DNA of 36,594 bases from an uncultured Mycoplasmatota bacterium (GTDB lineage Bacteria > Bacillota_I > Bacilli_A > RF39 > UBA660): assembly GCA_946530475.1 (NCBI GenBank), contig CAMNAC010000003.1:1-36594 (forward strand), given 5' to 3'. Positions 17,164 to 26,688 of the stretch are shown piece after piece. Under the pieces are notes generated by a model. That model was not told the origin of the DNA and ran no database searches. It saw only the letters and a list, made by a program, of their open reading frames with translations. Made by a program: the position numbers and the translations under genes. How positions within the stretch are numbered: position 1 is the stretch's first letter; the number at the start of each line of letters is the position of its first letter.

Positions 17164-20050
17164 AAAGGTTGGAAATTGGATAAAAGAAAATCCTATTTCG
17201 ATTATCGTTTTAATATTCAGTGTTATTATTTTTATATGTACTAGAAAAATGGTAACAAAAAGAAAACTACGAATTTTAATTGAAGGAGCAATTATTGTAC
17301 TAGATGTCATTTATTTCTTACCTGAGCTCGTCAGGTTAATTACTCACAAAAAGAAAAAGAAGCGTACAAAAAAGCAAAAAAGGACATTAAGAAAAAGAAT
17401 ATTAATTGTGATATTCTCAATTATTGCGATGATGTTACTTGCAGCAATGGTATTCATGTTCATGATTGTAAAAAATGCTCCTGATTTTGATCCGGATCGT
17501 TTGTATAAAAAAGAATCTAGTATCCTATATGATAAAAATGGAAATATTTATGCAAAAATAGGTTCTGAAAAACGTGAAAACATCACTTATGATCAAATGC
17601 CTGAAGTATTAATTGATGCAATTGTCGCAACAGAAGACTCCAGATTCTTCCAACACAATGGATTTGACCTACCACGTTTTATGGTAGCATCTGCAAAACA
17701 ATTATTAGGTGATTCAAGTGCTGGTGGAGCTTCTACCTTAACAATGCAACTTAATAAAAACAATTACACTTCTACTACTGCAAGTGGTTGGGAAGGAATT
17801 ATCCGTAAATTTACCGATATTTATATGGCTATCTTTAAGATAGAAAAACAATATACCAAAAAAGAAATTATAGAGTTTTATGCAAATTCCAATTATTTAG
17901 GAGCAGGTGCTCATGGTGTGGAACAAGCGTCCCTCACCTATTTTGGAAAAAGTGCAAAAGATTTAAACTTATCAGAAGCAGCGATGATTGCAGGGTTATT
18001 TAACGCACCTTCTTCCCTAGATCCAACTATGTATCCAGAACGAGCTGAAGAAAGACGTTTAGTTGTATTAAGCTTAATGGAAAGACATGGATACATTACA
18101 AAAGAAGAAAGAGAAATTGCAAAAAAGATTACCGTTCAAAAAATGTTAGTACAGAATACAGAAACCGCTAATGAACATCAATCATTTATTAATACCGTTA
18201 CAAAAGAAGTATTAGAAAATACAGGAAATAACCCATATGATGTTCCAATGGAAATTTATACAACTATGGATCCAGAAAAACAACAATATATCGATGATAT
18301 CTTTGCTGGAAAAACAGATTATGAATGGGAAAATGATAAAGTTCAAGCCGGAGTTGCAGTAGTAAGTGTAGAAGATGGTTCTATCGTAGCAATCTCTGGA
18401 GGAAGAAACAGAAATAGTGCATTCGGTTATAGCTTCGCTACCGATATTGATCGTCACATTGGATCAACCGCAAAACCACTTTATGACTATGGACCTGGTA
18501 TTGAATATCAAAATTGGTCTACTTATACTCCATTTACAGATGAACCATGGCAATATAAAAATGGAACCTCCATTGATAACTGGAATCGTACTTATGAAGG
18601 ATTTAGAACCTTAAGAGAAGCACTTCGTGTTTCCCGTAATATCCCAGCATTAAAGGCATTCCAAAAAAATGAAAACTCAAATATTGTTAAATTTGTTACA
18701 GCACTTGGCTTACATCCTGAAATAGCAGAAGATGGAAGCATCCATGAATCTCACGCATTAGGTGGATATAATGGAGAAAATCCACTTTCTATGGCAAGTG
18801 CCTATGCTGCTTTTGGAAATGGTGGATACTACAATCAACCACATGCTGTTACCAAAATCGTTTATCGTCAAAGTGATGAAACTTGGGAATATAAAGTAAA
18901 GAAAACAAGAGTTATGAGTGAAGAAACTGCTTATATGGTCGCAAACTTATTAGTATCGAGTGGACAATATGGACTTGGTGCATATAATTATATCAATGGT
19001 GCTGAGTTTGGAGCCAAATCAGGAACTTCTAATTATGATTCAGAAACAATTGAATTACACAATTATCCAAATAATGCGGTAAATGACTTATGGGTAAGTG
19101 GAACTAATGCCAAATATGCAATTGCCTTATGGTATGGATATGAAGAAGCAGAAGATGGATATACCAATACCCTAAATACTCAAAACCATAGACAACTATA
19201 TCAAAAAATCGCAAAAAATTTCTATGAAAATGGAGTGACATTCAAACGTCCAAGTAATGTCATTTCAGTAGAAGTTGAATTGGAATCTTATCCAGCAAAA
19301 CTTCCTTCTGAATATACTCCTTCTGATAAACGTGTTACCGAATTATTTAAAAAAGGAACTGAACCAACTGAAGTTTCAAAACGTTTCAGTGCTCCAGAAG
19401 CCCCTACTTCTTTAAATGCAAGTGCTAATAAAGGAGTTATAACATTAACATGGGAAGCAAGTCCAACACCTTGGGGACTAGATCAACAAAATGCAAATGC
19501 CTTAGGTGCAGAATTGTTTGGAAATGAAACGCAAAGAAATTATTTCGTTAATTCTTATTTAAATTATAACCAAAATGTATTAGGTAGCCTACTTTATAAA
19601 ATATATTATAAAAACTCAGATGGCTCCCTTTCCTTAATTGCTACATCACAAGAAAATAAAACAAGCTTTAAGATTCAATCAACAGATGCTTCACAAACTT
19701 ATGTTGTAAAAGCAGGTTATACAAATTCTGGAATCGAAAGTGATGGAGCTGAAGTAACTTACAAATTAGATGATTCTGATTTCATTATTACAAGTGAGTT
19801 AAATGGAAAAGAAACGATGTCTTTAAAAGATGGAGAAACATTTAAAGATCCATCTGTTAGTGTTACAGAAAATGGAATTGATGTTACTTCGAAAGCAACT
19901 ATTACAACGAAAATCACACAAGCTTCAAAAGAAGTAGAAACAATTGATACTTCAAAAGAAGGAACCTATACAATTACATATTCTGTAAAATATAAAGATT
20001 ATACAGATACCCATACAAGAACCGTTGTAATTGAAAAAGGAGAAAATTAA
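17147..20050 (+). CDS. ponA: Penicillin-binding protein 1A (transglycosylase/transpeptidase) with C-terminal FN3/Ig-like extensions
   Basis: GGAGGGG SD before ATG at 17147. Transglycosylase motifs (EDSRFFQHNGFD, GGASTLTMQLNKN) and transpeptidase motifs (STAKPLYDYGPG, KSGTSN). Confidence 0.96.
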   Translation: MKKTVRKVGNWIKENPISIIVLIFSVIIFICTRKMVTKRKLRILIEGAIIVLDVIYFLPELVRLITHKKKKKRTKKQKRTLRKRILIVIFSIIAMMLLAAMVFMFMIVKNAPDFDPDRLYKKESSILYDKNGNIYAKIGSEKRENITYDQMPEVLIDAIVATEDSRFFQHNGFDLPRFMVASAKQLLGDSSAGGASTLTMQLNKNNYTSTTASGWEGIIRKFTDIYMAIFKIEKQYTKKEIIEFYANSNYLGAGAHGVEQASLTYFGKSAKDLNLSEAAMIAGLFNAPSSLDPTMYPERAEERRLVVLSLMERHGYITKEEREIAKKITVQKMLVQNTETANEHQSFINTVTKEVLENTGNNPYDVPMEIYTTMDPEKQQYIDDIFAGKTDYEWENDKVQAGVAVVSVEDGSIVAISGGRNRNSAFGYSFATDIDRHIGSTAKPLYDYGPGIEYQNWSTYTPFTDEPWQYKNGTSIDNWNRTYEGFRTLREALRVSRNIPALKAFQKNENSNIVKFVTALGLHPEIAEDGSIHESHALGGYNGENPLSMASAYAAFGNGGYYNQPHAVTKIVYRQSDETWEYKVKKTRVMSEETAYMVANLLVSSGQYGLGAYNYINGAEFGAKSGTSNYDSETIELHNYPNNAVNDLWVSGTNAKYAIALWYGYEEAEDGYTNTLNTQNHRQLYQKIAKNFYENGVTFKRPSNVISVEVELESYPAKLPSEYTPSDKRVTELFKKGTEPTEVSKRFSAPEAPTSLNASANKGVITLTWEASPTPWGLDQQNANALGAELFGNETQRNYFVNSYLNYNQNVLGSLLYKIYYKNSDGSLSLIATSQENKTSFKIQSTDASQTYVVKAGYTNSGIESDGAEVTYKLDDSDFIITSELNGKETMSLKDGETFKDPSVSVTENGIDVTSKATITTKITQASKEVETIDTSKEGTYTITYSVKYKDYTDTHTRTVVIEKGEN

Positions 20051-20074
20051 AAGAAAAGCAAAAGCTTTTCTTTT
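20049..20074. terminator. Bidirectional terminator overlapping both convergent stop codons
   Basis: AAAAGAAAAGC-AAAA-GCTTTTCTTTT. Confidence 0.85.
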
Positions 20075-20489
20075 AATGTACCATTTTTTTTAAAACAAAT
20101 CCAAATATTAATATACCCGATACTGCAAATCCAGCAATCATATAAGTGCGATAGTCTTCTAAAGGTTGTGTTTTTTCTTCCTTTTTTTCTTTGTTATCTT
20201 CTATCTTAATGATGTATTCCCCGTCTTTTGAATACAAATAATTCTCTCTTGCATATCTTGCGATATATTCTGGATCTTGCAATTTCTGGATTTCTAACTT
20301 TAAAGTTTGCTCATCTTCTTTTAAACTAACAAGTTCGTGCTCCAATTCTTTTTTTTGATTTTCAAGTTTTGAAATGGAAAAAGTATAATCGACGATACTA
20401 AACAAAAAATAACCAATCATTAATAAAGAAGCCGTTCCAAATACAATTAATCTTGTCTTTGATTGTTTTGTTATTTTTTTCTTAGCCAT
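20073..20489 (-). CDS. divIC: Septum formation initiator (DivIC/FtsB family)
   Basis: TM plus coiled coil plus LQDPEYIARYARENYLYSKDGEYIIKI; next to yabQ. Start at internal M (20489) with GGTGAGG SD. Confidence 0.9.
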   Translation of the reverse strand: MAKKKITKQSKTRLIVFGTASLLMIGYFLFSIVDYTFSISKLENQKKELEHELVSLKEDEQTLKLEIQKLQDPEYIARYARENYLYSKDGEYIIKIEDNKEKKEEKTQPLEDYRTYMIAGFAVSGILIFGFVLKKMVH

Positions 20490-20533
20490 AGCCTCACCAT
20501 CCATTCTAGTATGAATAGTATATCATTTTTCCT

Positions 20534-20809
20534 TTAAAAATGCAATTTCCTATGTAAAGTACTTGACAATATAAATCCACATAGAATTAGGATAAAGGAA
20601 TAAATATGAATGATTCCATGGTTAATTTTTTGAATGCACCAATAATAAAAAAGAGTATGCACAATTAAAAAAAAGAACGTAAAAGGATAACGAACCCATT
20701 TCCGCTTATGGTATAGATACGGAGAAAGCATATGATACGTGACAAAAAAAAGAATTCCAAAAAGAAAAGAAAAAACAGACAACAAAAGTTGAGTTTTTAA
20801 TTCCATCAT
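20534..20809 (-). CDS. yabQ: Spore cortex biosynthesis protein YabQ
   Basis: Small multi-TM protein between divIC and yabP, matching Bacillus yabP-yabQ-divIC order. Confidence 0.82.
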   Translation of the reverse strand: MMELKTQLLLSVFSFLFGILFFVTYHMLSPYLYHKRKWVRYPFTFFFLIVHTLFYYWCIQKINHGIIHIYSFILILCGFILSSTLHRKLHF

Positions 20810-21093
20810 TTAAACAGTTTTCCAAACATACTTTCTTCTTTTTCTTTTTTCTCTTTATCCATATATTGAAAACTATTAATCTTTCCTTTAATCGATACAG
20901 TCCCTTGAAAAGTATCCAACTTCATAATTTCTAAACCTTCTCCTTTTAAAGTGATGTATCCCATTGTTGTACTCATTAAAAATTCTTCTTCATCAAAACT
21001 ATCTATTTTTTTTACCCCAGTGATCATAATATTCTTTCGATCTGTCACAGTAATATTATGATTCATTGTAGAAATAGTATTATCTTTATCCAT
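20806..21093 (-). CDS. yabP: Sporulation protein YabP
   Basis: NHNITVTDRKNIMITGVKKIDSFDEEEFLMSTTMGYITLKGEGLEIMKLD; YabP/YqfC-type. Confidence 0.9.
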   Translation of the reverse strand: MDKDNTISTMNHNITVTDRKNIMITGVKKIDSFDEEEFLMSTTMGYITLKGEGLEIMKLDTFQGTVSIKGKINSFQYMDKEKKEKEESMFGKLFK

Positions 21094-21141
21094 AAATTCC
21101 TCCTACTACAATATATGGGAGGAAACAATAATTAGAACAAA

Positions 21142-21163
21142 AAAAACTCTATATAGAGTTTTT
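21142..21163 (-). terminator. Terminator of spoVG overlapping its stop codon
   Basis: AAAAACTCTATATAGAGTTTTT palindrome. Confidence 0.8.
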
Positions 21164-21440
21164 ATTCACTAGCTGCTGAATTTTCTAATTCTTTTTTATA
21201 AGCATCTAGAATTGTTTCATCAAACATAGTACGAGTCTCTTGATTCAATGGATGAACGATATCATGTGATTCACCATTCTTATCTTTACGACTTGGCATT
21301 GCGACAAATGTTTTGTTTTCTCCTTCAATAATTCGTAATCCACGAATAATGAAGCAGTCATCTAAAGTCACAGAAGCAATTCCTTTCATACGTCCACCTT
21401 CATTATCCACTAAATGGACATTAACTGATGTTATCTTCAT
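21162..21440 (-). CDS. spoVG: Septation/regulatory protein SpoVG
   Basis: MKITSVNVHLVDNEGGRMKGIASVTLDDCFIIRGLRIIEGENKTFVAMPSRKDKNG; SD AAGGGAGTG before ATG at 21440. Confidence 0.97.
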   Translation of the reverse strand: MKITSVNVHLVDNEGGRMKGIASVTLDDCFIIRGLRIIEGENKTFVAMPSRKDKNGESHDIVHPLNQETRTMFDETILDAYKKELENSAASE

Positions 21441-21478
21441 GCCTAACACTCCCTTCAGTATATACAATATACAGTTTT

Positions 21479-21507
21479 ATTATAAACTACTTTTTTTAGA
21501 AAAGCAA
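21479..21507 (-). promoter_or_regulatory. SigA-type promoter of spoVG
   Basis: Minus strand TTGCTT-17 bp-TATAAT. Confidence 0.65.
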
Positions 21508-21524
21508 GTACTTTATGCTATATG

Positions 21525-21734
21525 CTAATAGATAATATGAATTGTTTTCATTATCACATCAGAATAAGAAAAAGACTTCCTTTCGTCTCCGCTTTCTACT
21601 AAAAATATGTAATCATATAGTTCTTTAATTTTAACATAAAACTCTTCATATTTATTTCTTCCAAGATTATATTTAATAGTTGCCTGTTTTCCTAAATGCT
21701 TCTCCATTTCTTTTTTTACTTCTTCAATTCTCAT
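21525..21734 (-). CDS. veg: Veg family protein
   Basis: LGKQATIKYNLGRNKYEE...SFSYSDVIMKTIHI resembles Veg; directly downstream of yabG as in Bacillus. Confidence 0.85.
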   Translation of the reverse strand: MRIEEVKKEMEKHLGKQATIKYNLGRNKYEEFYVKIKELYDYIFLVESGDERKSFSYSDVIMKTIHIIY

Positions 21735-21743
21735 AAATTCCTC

Positions 21744-22523
21744 CTATCTTGGATATCCAACATACATTGTGCCTTTTGTTTTGATCCCACCCATTCCACT
21801 ACTTCCATATTTTGTTTCTTGAAGCAAGGATTTTAAATCAATATCTTTTGTTATTTCAAGTAAACTTATACGAGATGCGATAATTGCCGGGTCTAATGCA
21901 TGAATATTAATTCTTTTAGGGCTTGATGCAAAATTAGCACCTGCTTTAATCAATTCCTCATAGTCAGATTGACAAGCGCCTGCTATTATGATTAGTTTCT
22001 CATGGCTTTTTTCATATTTTCTTGCTTCTTTAACTGCTTCAATAAAATATTTGCTATTTTTATATGAAGAAATATTATGAATATCCCCTTTTTTCTTGTA
22101 ATAAGCATCATGTCCAGTAATGACTACGATATTAGGTACAAAAGTTTCTAATAATCTATAGATTTGATTAGGAATTTCTTCTTCCTTTATTTTAGAACCC
22201 ACTGCCCATATTTCATTTTCTTCATAATATTTTAAACATCGATTTAGATAATCTTCATCTCCGTCGATATGTAGTATTTTTCCAGGCAAATAAAAATAAT
22301 CATCTCGGTTACTAGGTAGCTCTTGTTTAATTCGCTCTAAAAACAGTTTTTCTTCTTCATTTGAACCTTCATATCGTTTTAAATCGGTAATTGGAGCATC
22401 TGCACATAACCGAACTGCTTTCCCTTTTAAATATGCAACTCCGTTTTCTATTTTTACAATAGTAAATATTAAATCATTTTGATAAGAGTTACGAGTGACA
22501 ATATCCCCTATTTTAAAATCCAT
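21744..22523 (-). CDS. yabG: Sporulation-specific peptidase YabG
   Basis: MDFKIGDIVTRNSYQNDLIFTIVKI... ILHIDGDEDYLNRCLKYY ... GSSGMGGIKTKGTMYVGYPR; SD GGAGGAATAGGT before ATG at 22523. Confidence 0.93.
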   Translation of the reverse strand: MDFKIGDIVTRNSYQNDLIFTIVKIENGVAYLKGKAVRLCADAPITDLKRYEGSNEEEKLFLERIKQELPSNRDDYFYLPGKILHIDGDEDYLNRCLKYYEENEIWAVGSKIKEEEIPNQIYRLLETFVPNIVVITGHDAYYKKKGDIHNISSYKNSKYFIEAVKEARKYEKSHEKLIIIAGACQSDYEELIKAGANFASSPKRINIHALDPAIIASRISLLEITKDIDLKSLLQETKYGSSGMGGIKTKGTMYVGYPR

Positions 22524-22560
22524 ACCTATTCCTCCAATGAAGTATATGTGAAAACAAAAA

Positions 22561-22586
22561 GAAAAAGACTGAATATTCAGTCTTCT
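22561..22586 (-). terminator. Terminator of ftsX
   Basis: AAGACTGAATATTCAGTCTT perfect palindrome plus T-rich tail. Confidence 0.75.
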
Positions 22587-22588
22587 TA

Positions 22589-23488
22589 TTATATTTTTAA
22601 GTACTTTCGAACAGCTCTCCATGATCCAAACATACCTACAATAATACCAATTCCAAGTAATATAAGGGCTGTTTGATATACAAATGGACTTGGAACAATC
22701 AATTTGATGAATGGAGAAAATAATTGCCCATTGAATCGATTATATAATGCGGTATACCCATAAATAGTAGCTACCATTGGAATAATCGATCCAAATGCTC
22801 CTAAAAATAAACCTTCAAAGATAAATGGTATTTTAATATTAATATTAGAAGCACCTACAAGTCGCATAATTTCAATTTCTCTTTTTCTTGAAGAAATCGT
22901 GATTTTAATCGTATTTGAAATTAAGAATGCAGTTACAAGGATTAAAGCTACTACTACACCATAAGTAATATTTCTAACAATTTCAAATACCCCTACTAAT
23001 TGTTCTACCATACCTGCCCCATATTTTACAACTTGAACTCCTTCAATTTGTTCAATTTTCTTTGCAGTTTCACCAATGTAATTAATATCTTTTACTTTTA
23101 CTAAAAAAGTATCTTGTAAAGGATTTTCTCCTTCTTCCCATTCTTCCATGATCTTTTTATAAGTATCACTAGCTTCCATAAATTCTTCTGTAATACTCTC
23201 TTTCGAATTAAATACGACACTTTCAATATTATCCAAATCTTTAATTTCTGCTTCAATAATTTTTATTTGTTCATCTGTAGTATCTGTTTTTAAGAATGTA
23301 ACAATCGTTACATCTTTTTCTACTAAAGTGGCAAAATTATTAACATTAATTGATAATACAATTGAAATTGCGACAACAAGAAGTGTAATTGTAATACAGG
23401 AAATAGATGCTAAAGAAAGAGAAAAGTTACGAAAAACACTTTTGAAGGAATCACGAATATCCCTTCCTAAAATTCTAACCTGCTTCAT
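22589..23488 (-). CDS. ftsX: Permease-like cell-division protein FtsX
   Basis: FtsX topology, SSRKREIEIMRLVGAS motif; overlaps ftsE. Start at 23488. Confidence 0.96.
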   Translation of the reverse strand: MKQVRILGRDIRDSFKSVFRNFSLSLASISCITITLLVVAISIVLSINVNNFATLVEKDVTIVTFLKTDTTDEQIKIIEAEIKDLDNIESVVFNSKESITEEFMEASDTYKKIMEEWEEGENPLQDTFLVKVKDINYIGETAKKIEQIEGVQVVKYGAGMVEQLVGVFEIVRNITYGVVVALILVTAFLISNTIKITISSRKREIEIMRLVGASNINIKIPFIFEGLFLGAFGSIIPMVATIYGYTALYNRFNGQLFSPFIKLIVPSPFVYQTALILLGIGIIVGMFGSWRAVRKYLKI

Positions 23489-24170
23489 GCACATACGTTC
23501 CTTTCTCATAGTCTTTTAAGACGCGACCTGCATCTAGTAAGATTACTCTCTTCTTCATTTTATTAACAATTGTAGTATCATGTGTAACCATGATAATGGT
23601 TGTTCCAAGCTTATTGATTTCATCTAACACACTCATAATTTCCATACTGGTCACTTCATCTAAGTTTCCAGTTGGTTCATCGCAGATTAACAGTTTTGGA
23701 CCGTTAACAATTGCTCTTGCAATTGCAACACGTTGTTGTTCCCCACCTGATAATTGATGTGGATAATGTTTTGCCTTATTCTTTAACCCAACTAAATCTA
23801 AAACTTTTAAAACTTTTTCATGAATTTCACTTTTTGGGAGTCCAAATACTTCTAAAGCAAACGCTACATTTTCATATACAGTTGATTTAGAAAGTAATTT
23901 AAAGTCTTGGAATACGACCCCTAATTTTCTTCTTAATTTATATACTTTGCTATTTCTTAATTTTGCCACATCAAGACCACCTACAATAATTTGTCCACTT
24001 GTAGGTTTTTCTTCACGATAAAGCATTTTAATAAAAGTAGATTTTCCACAACCAGTAGAACCTATTACAAAAACAAATTCTCCTTTTTCAATTTTTAAAT
24101 TCAAATCATAAATTGCGGTTACACCACTTTTATAAACTTTTTTTACATTTTTTAATCGTATTAAGTTCAT
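23475..24170 (-). CDS. ftsE: Cell-division ATP-binding protein FtsE
   Basis: ABC ATPase (GSTGCGKSTF, LSGGEQQRVAIARA, LLICDEPTGNLD). Confidence 0.97.
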   Translation of the reverse strand: MNLIRLKNVKKVYKSGVTAIYDLNLKIEKGEFVFVIGSTGCGKSTFIKMLYREEKPTSGQIIVGGLDVAKLRNSKVYKLRRKLGVVFQDFKLLSKSTVYENVAFALEVFGLPKSEIHEKVLKVLDLVGLKNKAKHYPHQLSGGEQQRVAIARAIVNGPKLLICDEPTGNLDEVTSMEIMSVLDEINKLGTTIIMVTHDTTIVNKMKKRVILLDAGRVLKDYEKGTYVHEAG

Positions 24171-24187
24171 ACAACCACCTTTTCTAA

Positions 24188-25096
24188 TTATTCTCCACCA
24201 TAGACTTCATAAGCATCTGTTACAAGGAAAAAGGCTTCACTGTCAATATCATGAATTGCTTCCTTTACAACAAAGTATTCTCTGGTTGGAACAATACACA
24301 TAATTACTTTTTTATGATCTCCTGTATATCCACCACGACCGTCTAAAACAGTCACACCGTGATTTAAATAATCCATTAAAAACTTTTTCACTGCTGTTTC
24401 ATGAGAGGTAACAATATAGAAACATTTTGAACTGGATATTCCTAAAATTACTTTATCAGTCATAAAACTTAACAGGTACAATACTATTATAGCATACATC
24501 ACTTTTTCCCAAGCAAATAATGTACCGTTTCCTAAAAAAAATCCAGCAGATAAAACGATTAATCCATCTGACATTAACATTGCTTTTCCAATTGAAACCT
24601 TTGCATATTTTGCAATAATTTGGTTAATAATATCTGTTCCACCTGTTGTAAAACCAGACTTAAACAAGATTCCTGCGCCAGTTCCAGCAACAACTCCTCC
24701 AAATACAACAATCAAAAGTAAATTATCAATATTAAACTGTAAGAGATCCCCAAAATTTGACGTTAGTTTGACAAGTAATGGGAATAGTAAAGAACCTATA
24801 ATTGAACCTTTGGTACTTTCCCATCCTAAAGCAAAATAACTCACAACTAATAATATTAAAGATAATATAAGAATGATGAAAGAAGGATCTAAACCAAATA
24901 ATTCTTTTGTAATAATGGATATTCCTGCTACCCCACCATAAACAATGTTTTCCGGTAAGAAAAATACGTTAAATGCAATTGCTAAAAGAAAGCAACCTAA
25001 GAAAAGAGAAAAACTTCTCGAAAGAATCGTTTTCGCATTAATTCTATTTACTAATTCCTTTACATCAAAAGCGTCTTTTTTTTCAAAAATATTCAT
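24188..25096 (-). CDS. YitT family membrane protein
   Basis: Multi-TM N-terminus, FKSGFTTGGTDIINQI, C-terminal DUF2179 (GVTVLDGRGGYTGDHKKVIMCIV). Confidence 0.93.
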   Translation of the reverse strand: MNIFEKKDAFDVKELVNRINAKTILSRSFSLFLGCFLLAIAFNVFFLPENIVYGGVAGISIITKELFGLDPSFIILILSLILLVVSYFALGWESTKGSIIGSLLFPLLVKLTSNFGDLLQFNIDNLLLIVVFGGVVAGTGAGILFKSGFTTGGTDIINQIIAKYAKVSIGKAMLMSDGLIVLSAGFFLGNGTLFAWEKVMYAIIVLYLLSFMTDKVILGISSSKCFYIVTSHETAVKKFLMDYLNHGVTVLDGRGGYTGDHKKVIMCIVPTREYFVVKEAIHDIDSEAFFLVTDAYEVYGGE

Positions 25097-26146
25097 TTAC
25101 TTCCCTCTTTTCAAATTTGCCTCAATGAAGCCTTCTATATTCCCGTCTAATACTTTTTCAACATCCGTTTCTTCATAATTGGTTCTATGGTCTTTTACTA
25201 AGGAATATGGATGCATCACATAACTTCTTATTTGAGAACCAAAATTAATAGAAGATAATTCCCCTTTCATTGATTTTAGCTCTTCTTCCTTTTTTTCTAA
25301 ATCCAATTGATATAATTTATTCTTTAACATCTCTAATGCTTTTTCTTTATTTTGAATTTGACTTCTTTCATTTTGACAAGTCACAACAATCTTAGTTGGA
25401 AGATGTGTAATCCTTACTGCACTCTCTGTTTTATTAACATGTTGTCCTCCTGCTCCTGAAGAACGATAAACGTCTATCTTTAAATCATTTTCATTCAATT
25501 CAATTTGGATTTTATCATTATCAAACAATGGTGTTACATCAACACTAGCAAAAGAAGTATGTCTTCTAGCTCCACTATCAAAAGGCGATATACGAACGAG
25601 TCTATGAACTCCTTTTTCATTTTTTAAGTATCCATATGCATTTAATCCATGAACAAAAAACGTAACACTTTTAATTCCTGCTTCTTCTCCTGCCAGCTCA
25701 TCTACTACTTCCACTTGATATCCAGATTTCTCACAATATCTTAAATACATACGATAAAGCATATTTGCCCAATCACAAGCTTCTGTTCCACCTGCTCCGG
25801 GATGAATCTCAATAATCGCATCATTGGAATCATATTCTCCATTTAAAAGTAAAGCAACCTCTAAAGAGTCTAACTCTTCTTTGATAGAAGAACTTTCTGT
25901 TTCAAGTAACCCTTTTATTTCTTCATCGGGTTCCTCTTTGATTAATTTTAGTGTTTCTACATTTTCAGCAATTTGAATTCTTATTTTCTCTACTCGTTCA
26001 ATCATTCGTTTTAAGTAATTTATTTCATCAATAATTTCTTTACTCTTTCTTTGATTTTGCCAAAAATCATCTTTTTTGGTTAAAGTATCTAATTCCTTTA
26101 ATCTTTTTTCTTTTCCTTCTTTGTCAAAGTGACCTCCATAGGTCAT
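25097..26146 (-). CDS. prfB: Peptide chain release factor 2; annotated ORF begins in the frame after the recoding site
   Basis: GAGGTEACDWA (GGQ region is GAGGQHVNKTESAVRITH); FW motif; see finding on frameshift leader 26123..26199. Confidence 0.97.
   Translation of the reverse strand: MTYGGHFDKEGKEKRLKELDTLTKKDDFWQNQRKSKEIIDEINYLKRMIERVEKIRIQIAENVETLKLIKEEPDEEIKGLLETESSSIKEELDSLEVALLLNGEYDSNDAIIEIHPGAGGTEACDWANMLYRMYLRYCEKSGYQVEVVDELAGEEAGIKSVTFFVHGLNAYGYLKNEKGVHRLVRISPFDSGARRHTSFASVDVTPLFDNDKIQIELNENDLKIDVYRSSGAGGQHVNKTESAVRITHLPTKIVVTCQNERSQIQNKEKALEMLKNKLYQLDLEKKEEELKSMKGELSSINFGSQIRSYVMHPYSLVKDHRTNYEETDVEKVLDGNIEGFIEANLKRGK
26123..26135 (-). promoter_or_regulatory. RF2 programmed +1 frameshift motif
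   Basis: Minus strand AGG TCA CTT TGA C, with GGAGG placed 3 nt before CTT, as in the canonical prfB site. Confidence 0.85.
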
Positions 26147-26261
26147 TACCTCTTATTTGAAAAGAAGAATAAAGAGCTTCTAATTCATATAGTTCCATAT
26201 ATCATTCTCCAATTCTCATTATATTATATCAAATATTTTCTATTTAATAAAGTCATCAAAA

Positions 26262-26318
26262 AAGAACTTTCTTTTTCTTAATTACAAGTAGCTGTAGAAT
26301 AAGTCATAGAAAGTTCTT
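26262..26318 (-). terminator. Long-loop terminator of the 122-aa prepilin, 5' arm within the CDS
   Basis: Minus strand AAGAACTTTCT ... AGAAAGTTCTT-TTTT. Confidence 0.6.
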
Positions 26319-26646
26319 TATTCCTTAATACCTTAATTTGAACAGAATTTGTTAATGGGATTTCTTCTCCACTTGCAGTTTGAAGTGGTGGTTGTAGTAA
26401 GCCATCTTGAACAAGCATATTTAATGTTACACAGTATTCTAATCCTTGTTCTTTAGGGTATGTAGAAGCATGTAAATCCAAATAGTTTTCTACAGAAGCT
26501 AAAATTAGTTTTTCCGTAGTACCATCTAATTCTCCTTCTTTTTTCTTAATTTGAGAAACAATTTGTGGAAATACAATCAATGCGATAATCGCAAGTACTG
26601 TAATCACTCCTAGTAATTCCACTAATGTAAATCCTTTTTCTTTCAT
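26278..26646 (-). CDS. Prepilin-type N-terminal cleavage/methylation protein, 122 aa
   Basis: MKEKGFTLVELLGVITVLAIIALIVFPQI signal. Confidence 0.93.
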   Translation of the reverse strand: MKEKGFTLVELLGVITVLAIIALIVFPQIVSQIKKKEGELDGTTEKLILASVENYLDLHASTYPKEQGLEYCVTLNMLVQDGLLQPPLQTASGEEIPLTNSVQIKVLRNKELSMTYSTATCN

Positions 26647-26688
26647 ATTCTCACTCCTATTATCATTATAACATAAAAAAGAAGATAT

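Noticed and set aside
13740-23370. Near matches to 0A box (e.g. TGCGACAA in der, ysxC, spoVG, ftsX)
   Set aside because: Inside coding sequence and only 7/8 matches; expected by chance.
26160-26164. Programmed transcriptional slippage at the 5-A run as an explanation for prfB
   Set aside because: A run of five is short for efficient slippage; indel or reinitiation is more plausible.
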